Source of the DNA: a virus | DNA: 20,538 bases | Reading direction: 5' to 3' (one strand) | Virus record (IMG/VR): IMGVR_UViG_3300037246_000278 | Span: 1 to 20,538 of that record | Shown here: positions 1 to 7,355 of the stretch, in pieces | Numbering within the stretch: the first letter of the stretch is position 1 | Layout of the letters: each line of letters begins with the position of its first letter | The notes under the pieces: generated by a model | Databases searched by the model: none | Told to the model about the DNA's origin: nothing | The model's input: only the letters and a program-made list of their open reading frames with translations | Translations under genes and position numbers: made by a program

Positions 1-1669
1 GAAGAGAATCATTTTTTCCTCCACCAAAATAACCATCATGTTTAGGAATAAAACATATTTGAGTATATGGAGCAGCTAAAGAATATTCATTATTTTCATA
101 TTTAAACCTATAACTAAATCTAACAAATTTTTCTTCTATTAAATCTGGATCACCAGTAAAATCTTTATTATACGTTGGATTAGCAGATATAGTAAACTTT
201 GCGCCATCCACTAAAGTATCTATACTTTTTGTTAACTGTACTACAATTCTAGCGCCTGGAGTAATAGCTGTAATTTGTTGTATAGTAACTTCATCTTCAA
301 TTGTAATAGCCGTTGTTCCACTTCCAGTTACCTCTGCTTGCCCTGGTTCTGCTGTTATATAATCTCCTACTCTAGGCGTAGGTTGTTGGCTAGGGTTTGC
401 AGCTAGATTATTATAAGCATATGAAAACTGAAAATCAGTATATGGTAAATAAGTACCTATTGGTAACGCAGTGAATGGAGGTGTTGCGGTCACAATTTGA
501 GCAGACGCATCAAAACCTCTAGCAAGTTTTCTTTCAAATTCATTACTCATAGTAGTATTACTAAAAGTAATATCTACATTTGTAGTTCCATTCCAAGTAC
601 CTGGTTGCATATTAGCAACACTGTTACCATCTTTAAAATTATTATAAATAACAACTATACCTGCTGGCGCTGCACCAGGAATTATATCTATCACGTTCCA
701 CAACTCTTGATCTTCTTGATCTGGAAAACCTGTTGCTATGTCACTTATTTTTATACCAGTAATATCAGATACTGTTAAATCGTATCCTTTAGCACCAGCT
801 CTTACTGTTGTGGATTGAGCTCCAGCTGTACATTCTTGTAAAACTTCTTTTAAAACTAAAGGAACTTTATAAGGATAATACTGAGCTACAGATATTTGGT
901 CTTCATTTACATAATGAATTGGTTCTATTAAATCTAATGGATTAGCTAAATCAACATTTATTCTTCTAGGTTGATTTCTGTTATCTGTCCAAAATAATAA
1001 ATTCTGTATTAAATTAACACCATACATTCTAAAATCTTTGTGAAAATTTAAAAAAGATCCTCTTACTAACAACGTTAAGGTATCATTATTTACATCGTAT
1101 CTATGTATTGTGTTAGCGTAACCTATATTTATTTCGTCACTAGCTGCAAGCGTAACTGTTTGACTTATGGTTATATTAGTTGTTGTAACATTTGATACTA
1201 TAGGATCTACTTCTTGTCCACCAGCTCCTGAAGGTTGACCGTTCCAATTAACTCCCCATAATAACATACCTAATTCTATTCCTAGAACTATTGGGTTTAA
1301 TAAATTACCTGCTGCATCAAAAAGTTCTATTACAGTTCCAGTTGCACCTGCTGGATCAGCATAAACAACTATATCTCTAGGACATCTTTCTGCACCTAAA
1401 TATCCTGCGCTAAATATATAAATACTTCCTGTAGGAGGATCAGTAAACTGCCCTATTATTTTACCCGTGTAACTTGAAAAATTTCTACCAGTGTAAAGAT
1501 ATTTTAATCTTTCATTACCTAAAATGTTCTCAAACTCTCCTACTTCTGATCCTTCAGATCTACTTATTTGTAAATTTTGAGCATCTCTGTATTCGCCATT
1601 TGGTAATATTCTCGCATCTAAATCTTTATTCATTTTAGATTTGAGGAAAGTATTAGTTATTTGTGGCAT
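1..1669 (-). CDS. Large phage structural protein, probable tail or DNA-stabilisation component (3' end cut by window)
   Basis: The frame is open from the ATG at 1669 to the window edge, giving 556 visible residues and no stop. The N-terminus reads MPQITNTFLKSKMNKDLDAR and continues with LPNGEYRDAQN and SEGSEVGEFENILGN (about residues 22-52). I remember this signature at the start of a large structural protein in marine and crAss-like phages, where it is placed with tail or stabilisation proteins. The rest is rich in beta-prone and Asn/Thr/Gly stretches with no transmembrane segment or catalytic motif. It starts 3 bases after the stop of the preceding connector gene and has no Shine-Dalgarno. 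Its place at the end of the head-neck series supports a virion role. Exact function (tail hub, stabiliser or fibre base) is inference. Confidence 0.7.
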   Translation of the reverse strand, partial: MPQITNTFLKSKMNKDLDARILPNGEYRDAQNLQISRSEGSEVGEFENILGNERLKYLYTGRNFSSYTGKIIGQFTDPPTGSIYIFSAGYLGAERCPRDIVVYADPAGATGTVIELFDAAGNLLNPIVLGIELGMLLWGVNWNGQPSGAGGQEVDPIVSNVTTTNITISQTVTLAASDEINIGYANTIHRYDVNNDTLTLLVRGSFLNFHKDFRMYGVNLIQNLLFWTDNRNQPRRINVDLANPLDLIEPIHYVNEDQISVAQYYPYKVPLVLKEVLQECTAGAQSTTVRAGAKGYDLTVSDITGIKISDIATGFPDQEDQELWNVIDIIPGAAPAGIVVIYNNFKDGNSVANMQPGTWNGTTNVDITFSNTTMSNEFERKLARGFDASAQIVTATPPFTALPIGTYLPYTDFQFSYAYNNLAANPSQQPTPRVGDYITAEPGQAEVTGSGTTAITIEDEVTIQQITAITPGARIVVQLTKSIDTLVDGAKFTISANPTYNKDFTGDPDLIEEKFVRFSYRFKYENNEYSLAAPYTQICFIPKHDGYFGGGKNDSL

Positions 1670-1672
1670 GTT

Positions 1673-2932
1673 TTATCGTTTTATCCATTTAGCTTTTCCA
1701 CGCATTACTTGAACTATTTCATCAAGTTTAATATTAGACAATCTAATTTTAGCATTTCTAAGTTTAGCACTTTTTTCTTGTCTTAATCTTTGAACTATAT
1801 ACTCTGGTTGATTTATTCTACTTGCTAAAATAGCGTGAGAAATATAAGAGTACAAAGCGTCTTCAGCTAATTTAGGTACTCTACTATCTAAATCATAAGC
1901 AAGTCCATCAGATATATATTCTAATACTATTAAAGATCCAATTAAATTACTAGAAAAAGATATTTTACCTTCTCTTTCATTCATATTAAACCATCCATTT
2001 GATTGAGCATATTGTGGTGACATTCCATATTGTTCACCCCAACCCCAATACCAGTAACCTCCATAACCCCAATTATAACCAGACCAATCCATACCTTCAT
2101 TATATAAAGCCATGTTAAAGTTTTGACTAATTAAATTAGTGTTAGCTTTTTTCCATCTATCTTCAGTTATAGAAGTACCTTCTAAATTTTCTTCAAAATT
2201 ATCTTGAACTGGAACACCTAAGTTATCTTGTAATGGTAATTCATAAGGTGAAGTGGTTAGATTATTTGAAGGATATATTATTCTTTGAACACCTAAGCTG
2301 TCTATACGAGACACTCTAACATAGTTAACATAGTCTTGTGGTAGTATAACGCTAAGAGTATGAGGAACATTTAATTCTTGAGATTTAACTGATTTTAAAG
2401 TATCATAACTAAATTCTTGTAATCCTCTTTTAGCATGAAATATTATATCACTTCTTCTTACATCAGGTATTAATTTATCTTTTCCTACAAATCCTACAAT
2501 AAAATTATTAACTATATCATTTAATGTTATATAAGAATAACTACCGTAATTTTGCTCAGTTGTAACGCCGTAAGCGTCTCTTGCTCCAAATGATCCTCCA
2601 TCAATAGTTTTTAATTGACAAACTAAGGTATTGTTTTGAGGAATACCTCCAGCTGCTGCTATACTAACTAAACTATTTCCGTTAGGTTGTACTGTTACGG
2701 TATAAGATAATATGTATTCTGTATATGTTAATCCATCTGGACTACTATATAATTTAAAATTGTTTAAAGCATAGTCTGCATTAGTTGGATCAAAGCTACC
2801 TAAATTTAACGCTGTGTTAAATGTAAAGGTGAAATCATTTTGACCACCTGCAGCTGTTACTACAAATCCCTGCGCTCCCGCGTAATATTGACTATTAGTT
2901 TCGGTTATTAAACCTCCATTTGGTGTTGACAT
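1673..2932 (-). CDS. Probable head-tail connector or tail-ring protein (T7 gp11-like in position)
   Basis: This 419-aa protein seems to have two parts. Residues about 15-125 are beta-rich and Asn/Gly/Thr-rich, like an added surface domain. From about residue 134 (YITLNDIVNNFIVGFVGKDK) to the end there is a mixed fold containing DVRRSDIIFHAKRGLQEFSY (157-176), then LPQDYVNYVRVSRID and a helical, basic C-terminus. The second pattern resembles the ring or tubular proteins that follow the capsid gene in crAss-like phages; this is from memory, not an alignment. Residues 283-302 are extremely rich in Trp, Tyr and Gly. The gene lies 3 bases after the 245-aa gene and 3 bases before the next, so the three are probably co-translated. 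A neck or tail-tube role is inferred. Confidence 0.65.
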   Translation of the reverse strand: MSTPNGGLITETNSQYYAGAQGFVVTAAGGQNDFTFTFNTALNLGSFDPTNADYALNNFKLYSSPDGLTYTEYILSYTVTVQPNGNSLVSIAAAGGIPQNNTLVCQLKTIDGGSFGARDAYGVTTEQNYGSYSYITLNDIVNNFIVGFVGKDKLIPDVRRSDIIFHAKRGLQEFSYDTLKSVKSQELNVPHTLSVILPQDYVNYVRVSRIDSLGVQRIIYPSNNLTTSPYELPLQDNLGVPVQDNFEENLEGTSITEDRWKKANTNLISQNFNMALYNEGMDWSGYNWGYGGYWYWGWGEQYGMSPQYAQSNGWFNMNEREGKISFSSNLIGSLIVLEYISDGLAYDLDSRVPKLAEDALYSYISHAILASRINQPEYIVQRLRQEKSAKLRNAKIRLSNIKLDEIVQVMRGKAKWIKR

Positions 2933-2935
2933 ATC

Positions 2936-3673
2936 TTATTGTTTTTCATTTGCATCTTGCGCGCTAACTGCTTGAGTAGCTATTTGTACTATTGAAGGAT
3001 CTTGTATAATAACTCCAGCATAAGCTAATACTCTTAATACAATTTCATCTTGTTCTGTAGGATCTAATTCAAATTGTATAGAAGTGCCTGGTTCATAAAT
3101 ATAAGCACCATTAATAGGATCAGTATTAAAATCCCATAACACATTATTTGGTTTAGTCAAATAGGAAATGCTTATATCCGTAGTTATAGTATTAGGATAT
3201 ACTTCTAGTGTGTTTTGCTCATATAAATATATAGGGAATTTATCTGTTGGTTGAGTTAAAGGGGAAAGAATTAATTGTCTTAACTCGTTACGCTGTGTGT
3301 ATTGACCTAGATCATAGTTTTTATAAAACACAGAACCTAATCTATACAATGTGTTTGTAGTTCCTACTACAACTGGATTATCTATAACAGCATTATCCAA
3401 TAAAGGAAAATTATTTGTTGGTACGTTATAGGGAATAGGAGCAATTCTTTGAAAAAACTGAAGCTTTTGTTCAATGTTTTTTACTCTATCTCCATATTCT
3501 GTGTCATTATCTGGTAAACGGTATTGTTGATTAAGATCACTTGCATAACCTTCAAATATAGCTAGTTGAACCTGAGTCGCAGCTTTGTTAAACTCATCAG
3601 GCGTCATATAACCTCTTTGTTGTTGATTAAGGATTAATAATACTGTTTGATATACTGTATCTACGTTTACCAT
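2936..3673 (-). CDS. Probable head-tail connector / ring protein
   Basis: A 245-aa protein. The N-terminal 60 residues are helical and include MTPDEFNKAATQVQLAIFEG (residues 23-42) and YRLPDNDTEYGDRVKN. The middle is beta-rich (VYPNTITTDISISYL, about 157-171), and the C-terminus has DPTEQDEIVLRVLAYAGVII, then a QA-rich end. The T-P-x-E/D-F-N-x-A-x-x-A/V-Q-x-x-I/L-F-E helix recurs, as I recall, in a ring protein just after the capsid genes of crAss-like phages. No signal peptide or membrane segment is visible. The gene is separated from its upstream neighbour by a strong hairpin and has an A/T-only leader without Shine-Dalgarno. It is probably part of the portal-proximal neck; the exact assignment is inference. 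Confidence 0.6.
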   Translation of the reverse strand: MVNVDTVYQTVLLILNQQQRGYMTPDEFNKAATQVQLAIFEGYASDLNQQYRLPDNDTEYGDRVKNIEQKLQFFQRIAPIPYNVPTNNFPLLDNAVIDNPVVVGTTNTLYRLGSVFYKNYDLGQYTQRNELRQLILSPLTQPTDKFPIYLYEQNTLEVYPNTITTDISISYLTKPNNVLWDFNTDPINGAYIYEPGTSIQFELDPTEQDEIVLRVLAYAGVIIQDPSIVQIATQAVSAQDANEKQ

Positions 3674-3692
3674 TATATTTTTATTTTAATAA

Positions 3693-3714
3693 AGAGGCAG
3701 ACGAATCTGCCCCT
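3693..3714 (-). terminator. Stem-loop in the gap between the 275-aa and 245-aa genes
   Basis: In transcript sense the stem is GGCAGA-TTCG-TCTGCC (3696-3711), a perfect 6-bp stem with a UUCG loop. Two more pairs follow after one mismatch (3693-3694 with 3713-3714). A moderately T-rich stretch (TCTTTATT) follows. It lies 8 bases after the stop of the 275-aa gene. It could be a terminator, an attenuator or an RNA-stability element; the U-tract is imperfect, so partial readthrough into the connector genes is likely. Confidence 0.65.
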
Positions 3715-3721
3715 ATTATTA

Positions 3722-4549
3722 TTATTTTAGTCTTTTTTCTATAGACTTAAATACTTCAACACCTTCATCTGTTTTAAACCAATGGGCTATTGCCGAATAT
3801 GGATTTTCATCAAATGGAACTGTCATTAGTTTTCTATCATTACTACCCCAATGCACAGATCTTTGATCTTGTGATACGTAAATTAAATTATTTTCTACCG
3901 CGTTGACAGCAAAGTTTCTTAATTGTACGTTTTCATCTGCGGCTAATGATAAAAATAATCTAGGATTCTTTTTAGCAAGCAACATTAAATCTCTTCTTAA
4001 TTCTTTTGAAGACATTTTATTTACTTTAGAACCATATTCTACTCTTACAATTGCTTCTGCAATATCAATATCCATATTTTTAGCAGCATTTAATGCTTCA
4101 ATTTCCCACTCTATAATTTCTAACTGATCTTCAGCTACTTTTTGTGGTACATGTTCTTGATATCTTCTATTTTTTAATGGGTGATATAAAGTAAGTAGTT
4201 TTTGCAAAGCTACATTTTCTTTAGGCACACTTAATGTTCCATCTCTAAAAGTAATATGTCCTAATGTAACCTCTCCTTTTTGTTCATCAACAAACGGGGA
4301 GTTCATATTGGTAGCATATCTAAGCTCTCTTTGTGAATTACTAGTAGCATCAAACCATAATAATGGATGTCTTCTAGTGTGTTTACTTGGAATAGTAAAA
4401 GTTAATGGTTCTTTATTACCTTTTAGTAAATAAGTTCTATTTTTAATTTCCCAGTTATCTTTTAAAACTGGTTTTTTTGTAAAAGTAGGTTGTGCTACTT
4501 CTACTTGTGGAGTATTTTCAACTACCACTTCTTTTTTTGTTTTTGCCAT
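3722..4549 (-). CDS. Uncharacterised protein next to the major capsid gene, probable head-associated protein
   Basis: A 275-aa soluble protein that I cannot assign to a named family. The first 30 residues are Lys/Val/Glu-rich and look disordered. Residues about 33-125 are mixed beta (NRTYLLKGNKEPLTFTIPSK, then RRHPLLWFDAT), with FVDEQKGEVTLGHITFRDG near 86-104. Residues 130-220 are mainly helical (EDQLEIIEWEIEALNAA; SSKELRRDLMLLAKKNPRLF). The C-terminus has WGSNDRKLMTVPFDENP. It lies directly downstream of the major capsid gene and is bracketed by two hairpins, so it may be expressed at its own level. Its leader is almost identical to that of the scaffold gene. A head completion or decoration role is a guess from position only. 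Confidence 0.6.
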   Translation of the reverse strand: MAKTKKEVVVENTPQVEVAQPTFTKKPVLKDNWEIKNRTYLLKGNKEPLTFTIPSKHTRRHPLLWFDATSNSQRELRYATNMNSPFVDEQKGEVTLGHITFRDGTLSVPKENVALQKLLTLYHPLKNRRYQEHVPQKVAEDQLEIIEWEIEALNAAKNMDIDIAEAIVRVEYGSKVNKMSSKELRRDLMLLAKKNPRLFLSLAADENVQLRNFAVNAVENNLIYVSQDQRSVHWGSNDRKLMTVPFDENPYSAIAHWFKTDEGVEVFKSIEKRLK

Positions 4550-4567
4550 AATATAATATAATTAAAT
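4550..4567 (-). promoter_or_regulatory. A/T-only leader shared with the scaffold gene
   Basis: In transcript sense the bases just before the ATG read ATTTAATTATATTATATT. The same 18 bases, with one change (C for T), stand immediately before the scaffold ATG at 7329. A related sequence precedes the ATG at 13265. There is no Shine-Dalgarno. It may be a translation-initiation leader. Confidence 0.45.
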
Positions 4568-4578
4568 AGTTTATAAAA

Positions 4579-4616
4579 TAATAATTACCCCTGCCAAAAG
4601 ACAGGGATAGTTATTA
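4579..4616 (-). terminator. Stem-loop after the major capsid gene
   Basis: In transcript sense the core is CCCTG-TCTTTTGG-CAGGG (4589-4606). After one mismatch the stem extends through about 7 more A/T pairs with one further mismatch, spanning 4579-4616. A TTTTAT stretch follows. It starts 11 bases after the capsid stop codon. It is likely a leaky terminator or a 3'-end stabiliser for the abundant capsid mRNA. Confidence 0.65.
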
Positions 4617-4627
4617 ATATTGAGTAA

Positions 4628-6082
4628 TTACACTCCTTTGAATAATACAAAGTTGTTAGCAGCTTGAGTTACTAAACATCTTTCTGAAAGGAAGTTTACT
4701 TCCATCGCATCAAGATCACTAGTAAACGCACCACCAGCAGAACCTGTTAACCAAGATTTCATTCTTCTATCATCACCTTGAGACGCTCTATATCTTACGT
4801 GTAAGAAAGGTCTACGGATGTTAGTTCCTAAAATTTGATCATAAACAGTTGTAGTACCAGCTGGGATTAATACTCCTTCAATAGAAGCAGGACCAGTCAT
4901 ACCACCACGCGTTGAAGCATCGTTTAAGTATTTCCAATCTGTTTTATAAAAGTCATAAGAACCTCTTCTGAAACCGCTAAAACCTAAGTTTAAAGCCATT
5001 TCTTCTGAGTTTTCAAATAATCCAAAAGCAGTACCACCTGCAGCTCCTGAAGAAATGCTAGCAAGCATATCATCAAACGCCAAAGCAGTAGCTCTATCTA
5101 AGAATAACATGTTTTCTTCAATAGCACCCTGAGTATCTAAGTTTCTAAGGATGTCATCAAAATCAGCAATACCCGTAGCTGGAGCAAATCCAACTTGTAC
5201 ATTACCTCTATCTTCAATAGAAGCAAATAAACCTTGAGTACCAATACCTGTTCCAGCTGCAGCAACTGCAGAACCTGGAGCAGCTATCTCACCTTCTACA
5301 CACATCATTTCTAAGTAGTCCTCAAATCTAAGTCTAGTTTCAGACTCAGCTTTTAAGTACCAAAGGTATCCACCAGTTCCATCTTCTGTAGCAACTTCTA
5401 CCCAACCAATTTGAGCCATATCTGAACCATTAACAACATACTTGTTTCTGATTATAATAGGGTTATTAGAGAATTGAGTAAATGAAGGATCAACACTAAT
5501 GTATTGAGTTCCTGTTACAGCACCAGGAGCACCTGGAGCATTAGGAGTAACGGATCCTTTTCCATATTCTGAACCATAAACGAAAACTTTTACGTTTCCA
5601 ACAATACCAGCAGCAGCTAAAGTTGCAGCAGTATAAGGTTCAACAGTTAAAACAAATGTTAAAGTGTTAGAAGCTGTTACTAAACATTTTACTTCGTTAC
5701 CGAAATCATCCATTACTACAATAGTAGATCTTGGAGATACAACGTTTTGAATAGTTCCAACTGCGCCTGGGTTTACATTAATTGTATTACCAGCACCTGT
5801 TTGTGTACAGTCATCATATGCAATATGTAATCTATTTTGTTCAGACCAGATTACTTGGTCACTTGTCATAGGTAGTTCAGCTCCAACCATTCTTAAGAAT
5901 CCAGATAAGGTTCTGTTACCATATCTTTCAACTTCAGCTTCATAAATCTCAGGTAAATACTGCTGTGCAAAATCTGCAAATGTAGCAGCAACACCAGGAT
6001 CTGTCCACTGTAAATAGTTTGAATTTAGAACTTCCTGTACTTGACTTGGTATAATACTACCAAATTGTGGGTTTAAAGCCAT
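4628..6082 (-). CDS. Major capsid protein
   Basis: A 484-aa protein of typical length for an HK97-fold capsid subunit, located after terminase, portal and a scaffold-like gene. The N-terminal part is helical (QEVLNSNYLQWTDPGVAATF, residues 17-36; then FAQQYLPEIYEAEVERYGNR). It continues with GAELPMTSDQVIWSEQNRLH. This N-terminus matches what I remember of capsid proteins in marine phages of this type. The middle is Gly/Ala/Val-rich beta structure. The gene appears richer in G/C than its neighbours (28 of 60 at 5221-5280 against 16 of 60 at 11641-11700 in terL), which fits a highly expressed protein. It starts 11 bases after the scaffold gene stop without a Shine-Dalgarno and is followed by a hairpin. 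It is the most probable client of the phage chaperonin, by inference. Confidence 0.85.
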   Translation of the reverse strand: MALNPQFGSIIPSQVQEVLNSNYLQWTDPGVAATFADFAQQYLPEIYEAEVERYGNRTLSGFLRMVGAELPMTSDQVIWSEQNRLHIAYDDCTQTGAGNTINVNPGAVGTIQNVVSPRSTIVVMDDFGNEVKCLVTASNTLTFVLTVEPYTAATLAAAGIVGNVKVFVYGSEYGKGSVTPNAPGAPGAVTGTQYISVDPSFTQFSNNPIIIRNKYVVNGSDMAQIGWVEVATEDGTGGYLWYLKAESETRLRFEDYLEMMCVEGEIAAPGSAVAAAGTGIGTQGLFASIEDRGNVQVGFAPATGIADFDDILRNLDTQGAIEENMLFLDRATALAFDDMLASISSGAAGGTAFGLFENSEEMALNLGFSGFRRGSYDFYKTDWKYLNDASTRGGMTGPASIEGVLIPAGTTTVYDQILGTNIRRPFLHVRYRASQGDDRRMKSWLTGSAGGAFTSDLDAMEVNFLSERCLVTQAANNFVLFKGV

Positions 6083-6093
6083 TTTTCTAAATT

Positions 6094-7329
6094 TTAATTG
6101 TTAAATGTTCGTTTTTTGATTTTTAATTTAGATGAATCTGCTCCACTAATTGCTTTAACCTTTAATCCTCCTACAAATACATCACCGCTAGCAACTTGCC
6201 TAGGTGAATCACTTGATGGATTTTTAGATTTTTTTACAATGTCTCTGACACCGTCTGCTTTACCTTGCTCATAAAAATGAGAGGCTAGTTTATCAGCATT
6301 CATCGCAGCATATAAAGCTTTATGGTAACCCGCTGGGTCTCCAATATTTCCTTCTTTGTCTAAAAATCGGTTAACAAAATTTTCAATATTAGATTGACTT
6401 TCAGCAATTTTCACTGGATCTTTTACTTTATACCTAAACTTTTTATCCCCCACACGATAATCAAAACCTTTGAATTCTGAGTTAAATAAGTCGTTGGTAC
6501 GGTTTTTAAAAAGCTCCTGTGATTGCTTTATATTTTCTTGCTGTTTATTATAACGTGTAAAAAAGTCCATAGCTTTTTGTTGCTCTTGTGTTACTCCAGG
6601 TCTTTGCTTTATATCTGCATAGTATTTAGATTTTTGATTTTCTAAATCCTTTTTAGCAACAGCAACAGCCTCTTTATAAGCTAGCTTTTTTCTACGTATG
6701 TCTTTTGGTTCATCTATTTCATCGTCAAAATCATAATCTTCTAAAATAAGACTAATATCTTCAGAATCAAGATGAGGTTTAGTTTGTTTTAAGTGTTCAC
6801 GAAGCAGTTGATCATTGTCTAATTTAGAATAATCTTTATTTAAATGTACATAATCTTCTACTGTCCCACCTGTTTCGTCCATAAATTTTACTAGTTTATC
6901 AATATTTTCTGGTAAAATCTTTTCTGGAGTAGATACTTCATCAGCCACTATATTTTCAACTGGTTTAGTATCTTCTGTTATTTCTTCTATAATCTCTGTG
7001 ATCGGAGTATCTGAATCTGTCTCGGTTGTTTTGACTTCAGTCTCTTGAATGGACCGTACTTCGTCATCCACTCTTTGTATATCTCCGGTTCGTTTATTTT
7101 CAGGTACGTCTCCTGTTCCTTGCTCTTGAACGGCATCTTTTTCAGGTTTTTTAGTTAAATCCATTTTAACCACATCAGGTGTAACTTCACCTTGTGATTC
7201 TGGTTTAGTGAAATCAACTTTCACTGGTTTATCATTTTTTTTACCTAAATTTTTAGGTTTTTTAGGTTTTGACTTTATTTTAAAGTCACCTTCTTGTCTG
7301 ACCTCTACGGCCACTTTTTGTTCTGCCAT
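6094..7329 (-). CDS. Probable head scaffolding protein
   Basis: A 411-aa, highly charged protein between portal and major capsid, the usual place for a scaffold. Residues 1-130 are low-complexity, Lys/Pro-rich and then Glu/Asp/Thr-rich, with a rough internal repeat (PVKVDFTKPE near 35-44; VVKMDLTKKP near 53-62). Residues about 140-350 are mainly helical, including DSEDISLILEDYDFDDEIDE. The C-terminus turns basic (LKVKAISGADSSKLKIKKR). A basic C-terminal coat-binding tail is known in scaffolding proteins such as that of P22. There is no transmembrane segment and no visible protease motif. Function is inferred from position and composition; a minor capsid or core protein is the alternative. Confidence 0.7.
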   Translation of the reverse strand: MAEQKVAVEVRQEGDFKIKSKPKKPKNLGKKNDKPVKVDFTKPESQGEVTPDVVKMDLTKKPEKDAVQEQGTGDVPENKRTGDIQRVDDEVRSIQETEVKTTETDSDTPITEIIEEITEDTKPVENIVADEVSTPEKILPENIDKLVKFMDETGGTVEDYVHLNKDYSKLDNDQLLREHLKQTKPHLDSEDISLILEDYDFDDEIDEPKDIRRKKLAYKEAVAVAKKDLENQKSKYYADIKQRPGVTQEQQKAMDFFTRYNKQQENIKQSQELFKNRTNDLFNSEFKGFDYRVGDKKFRYKVKDPVKIAESQSNIENFVNRFLDKEGNIGDPAGYHKALYAAMNADKLASHFYEQGKADGVRDIVKKSKNPSSDSPRQVASGDVFVGGLKVKAISGADSSKLKIKKRTFNN

Positions 7330-7347
7330 AATATAATATGATTAAAT
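7330..7347 (-). promoter_or_regulatory. A/T-only leader of the scaffold gene
   Basis: The transcript-sense leader ATTTAATCATATTATATT abuts the ATG and differs by one base from the leader of the gene starting at 4549. It lies in a 26-base gap after the portal gene. It has no Shine-Dalgarno. Confidence 0.45.
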
Positions 7348-7355
7348 AATTAATA

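Noticed and set aside
497-778. Plus-strand open frame of 93 codons
   Set aside because: It lies fully antisense to the large structural gene, has a Cys/Ile/Tyr-rich composition typical of reversed AT-rich coding sequence, and all other genes are on the minus strand.
3903-4127. Plus-strand open frame of 74 codons
   Set aside because: It is fully antisense to the 275-aa gene, with no own leader and unlikely composition.
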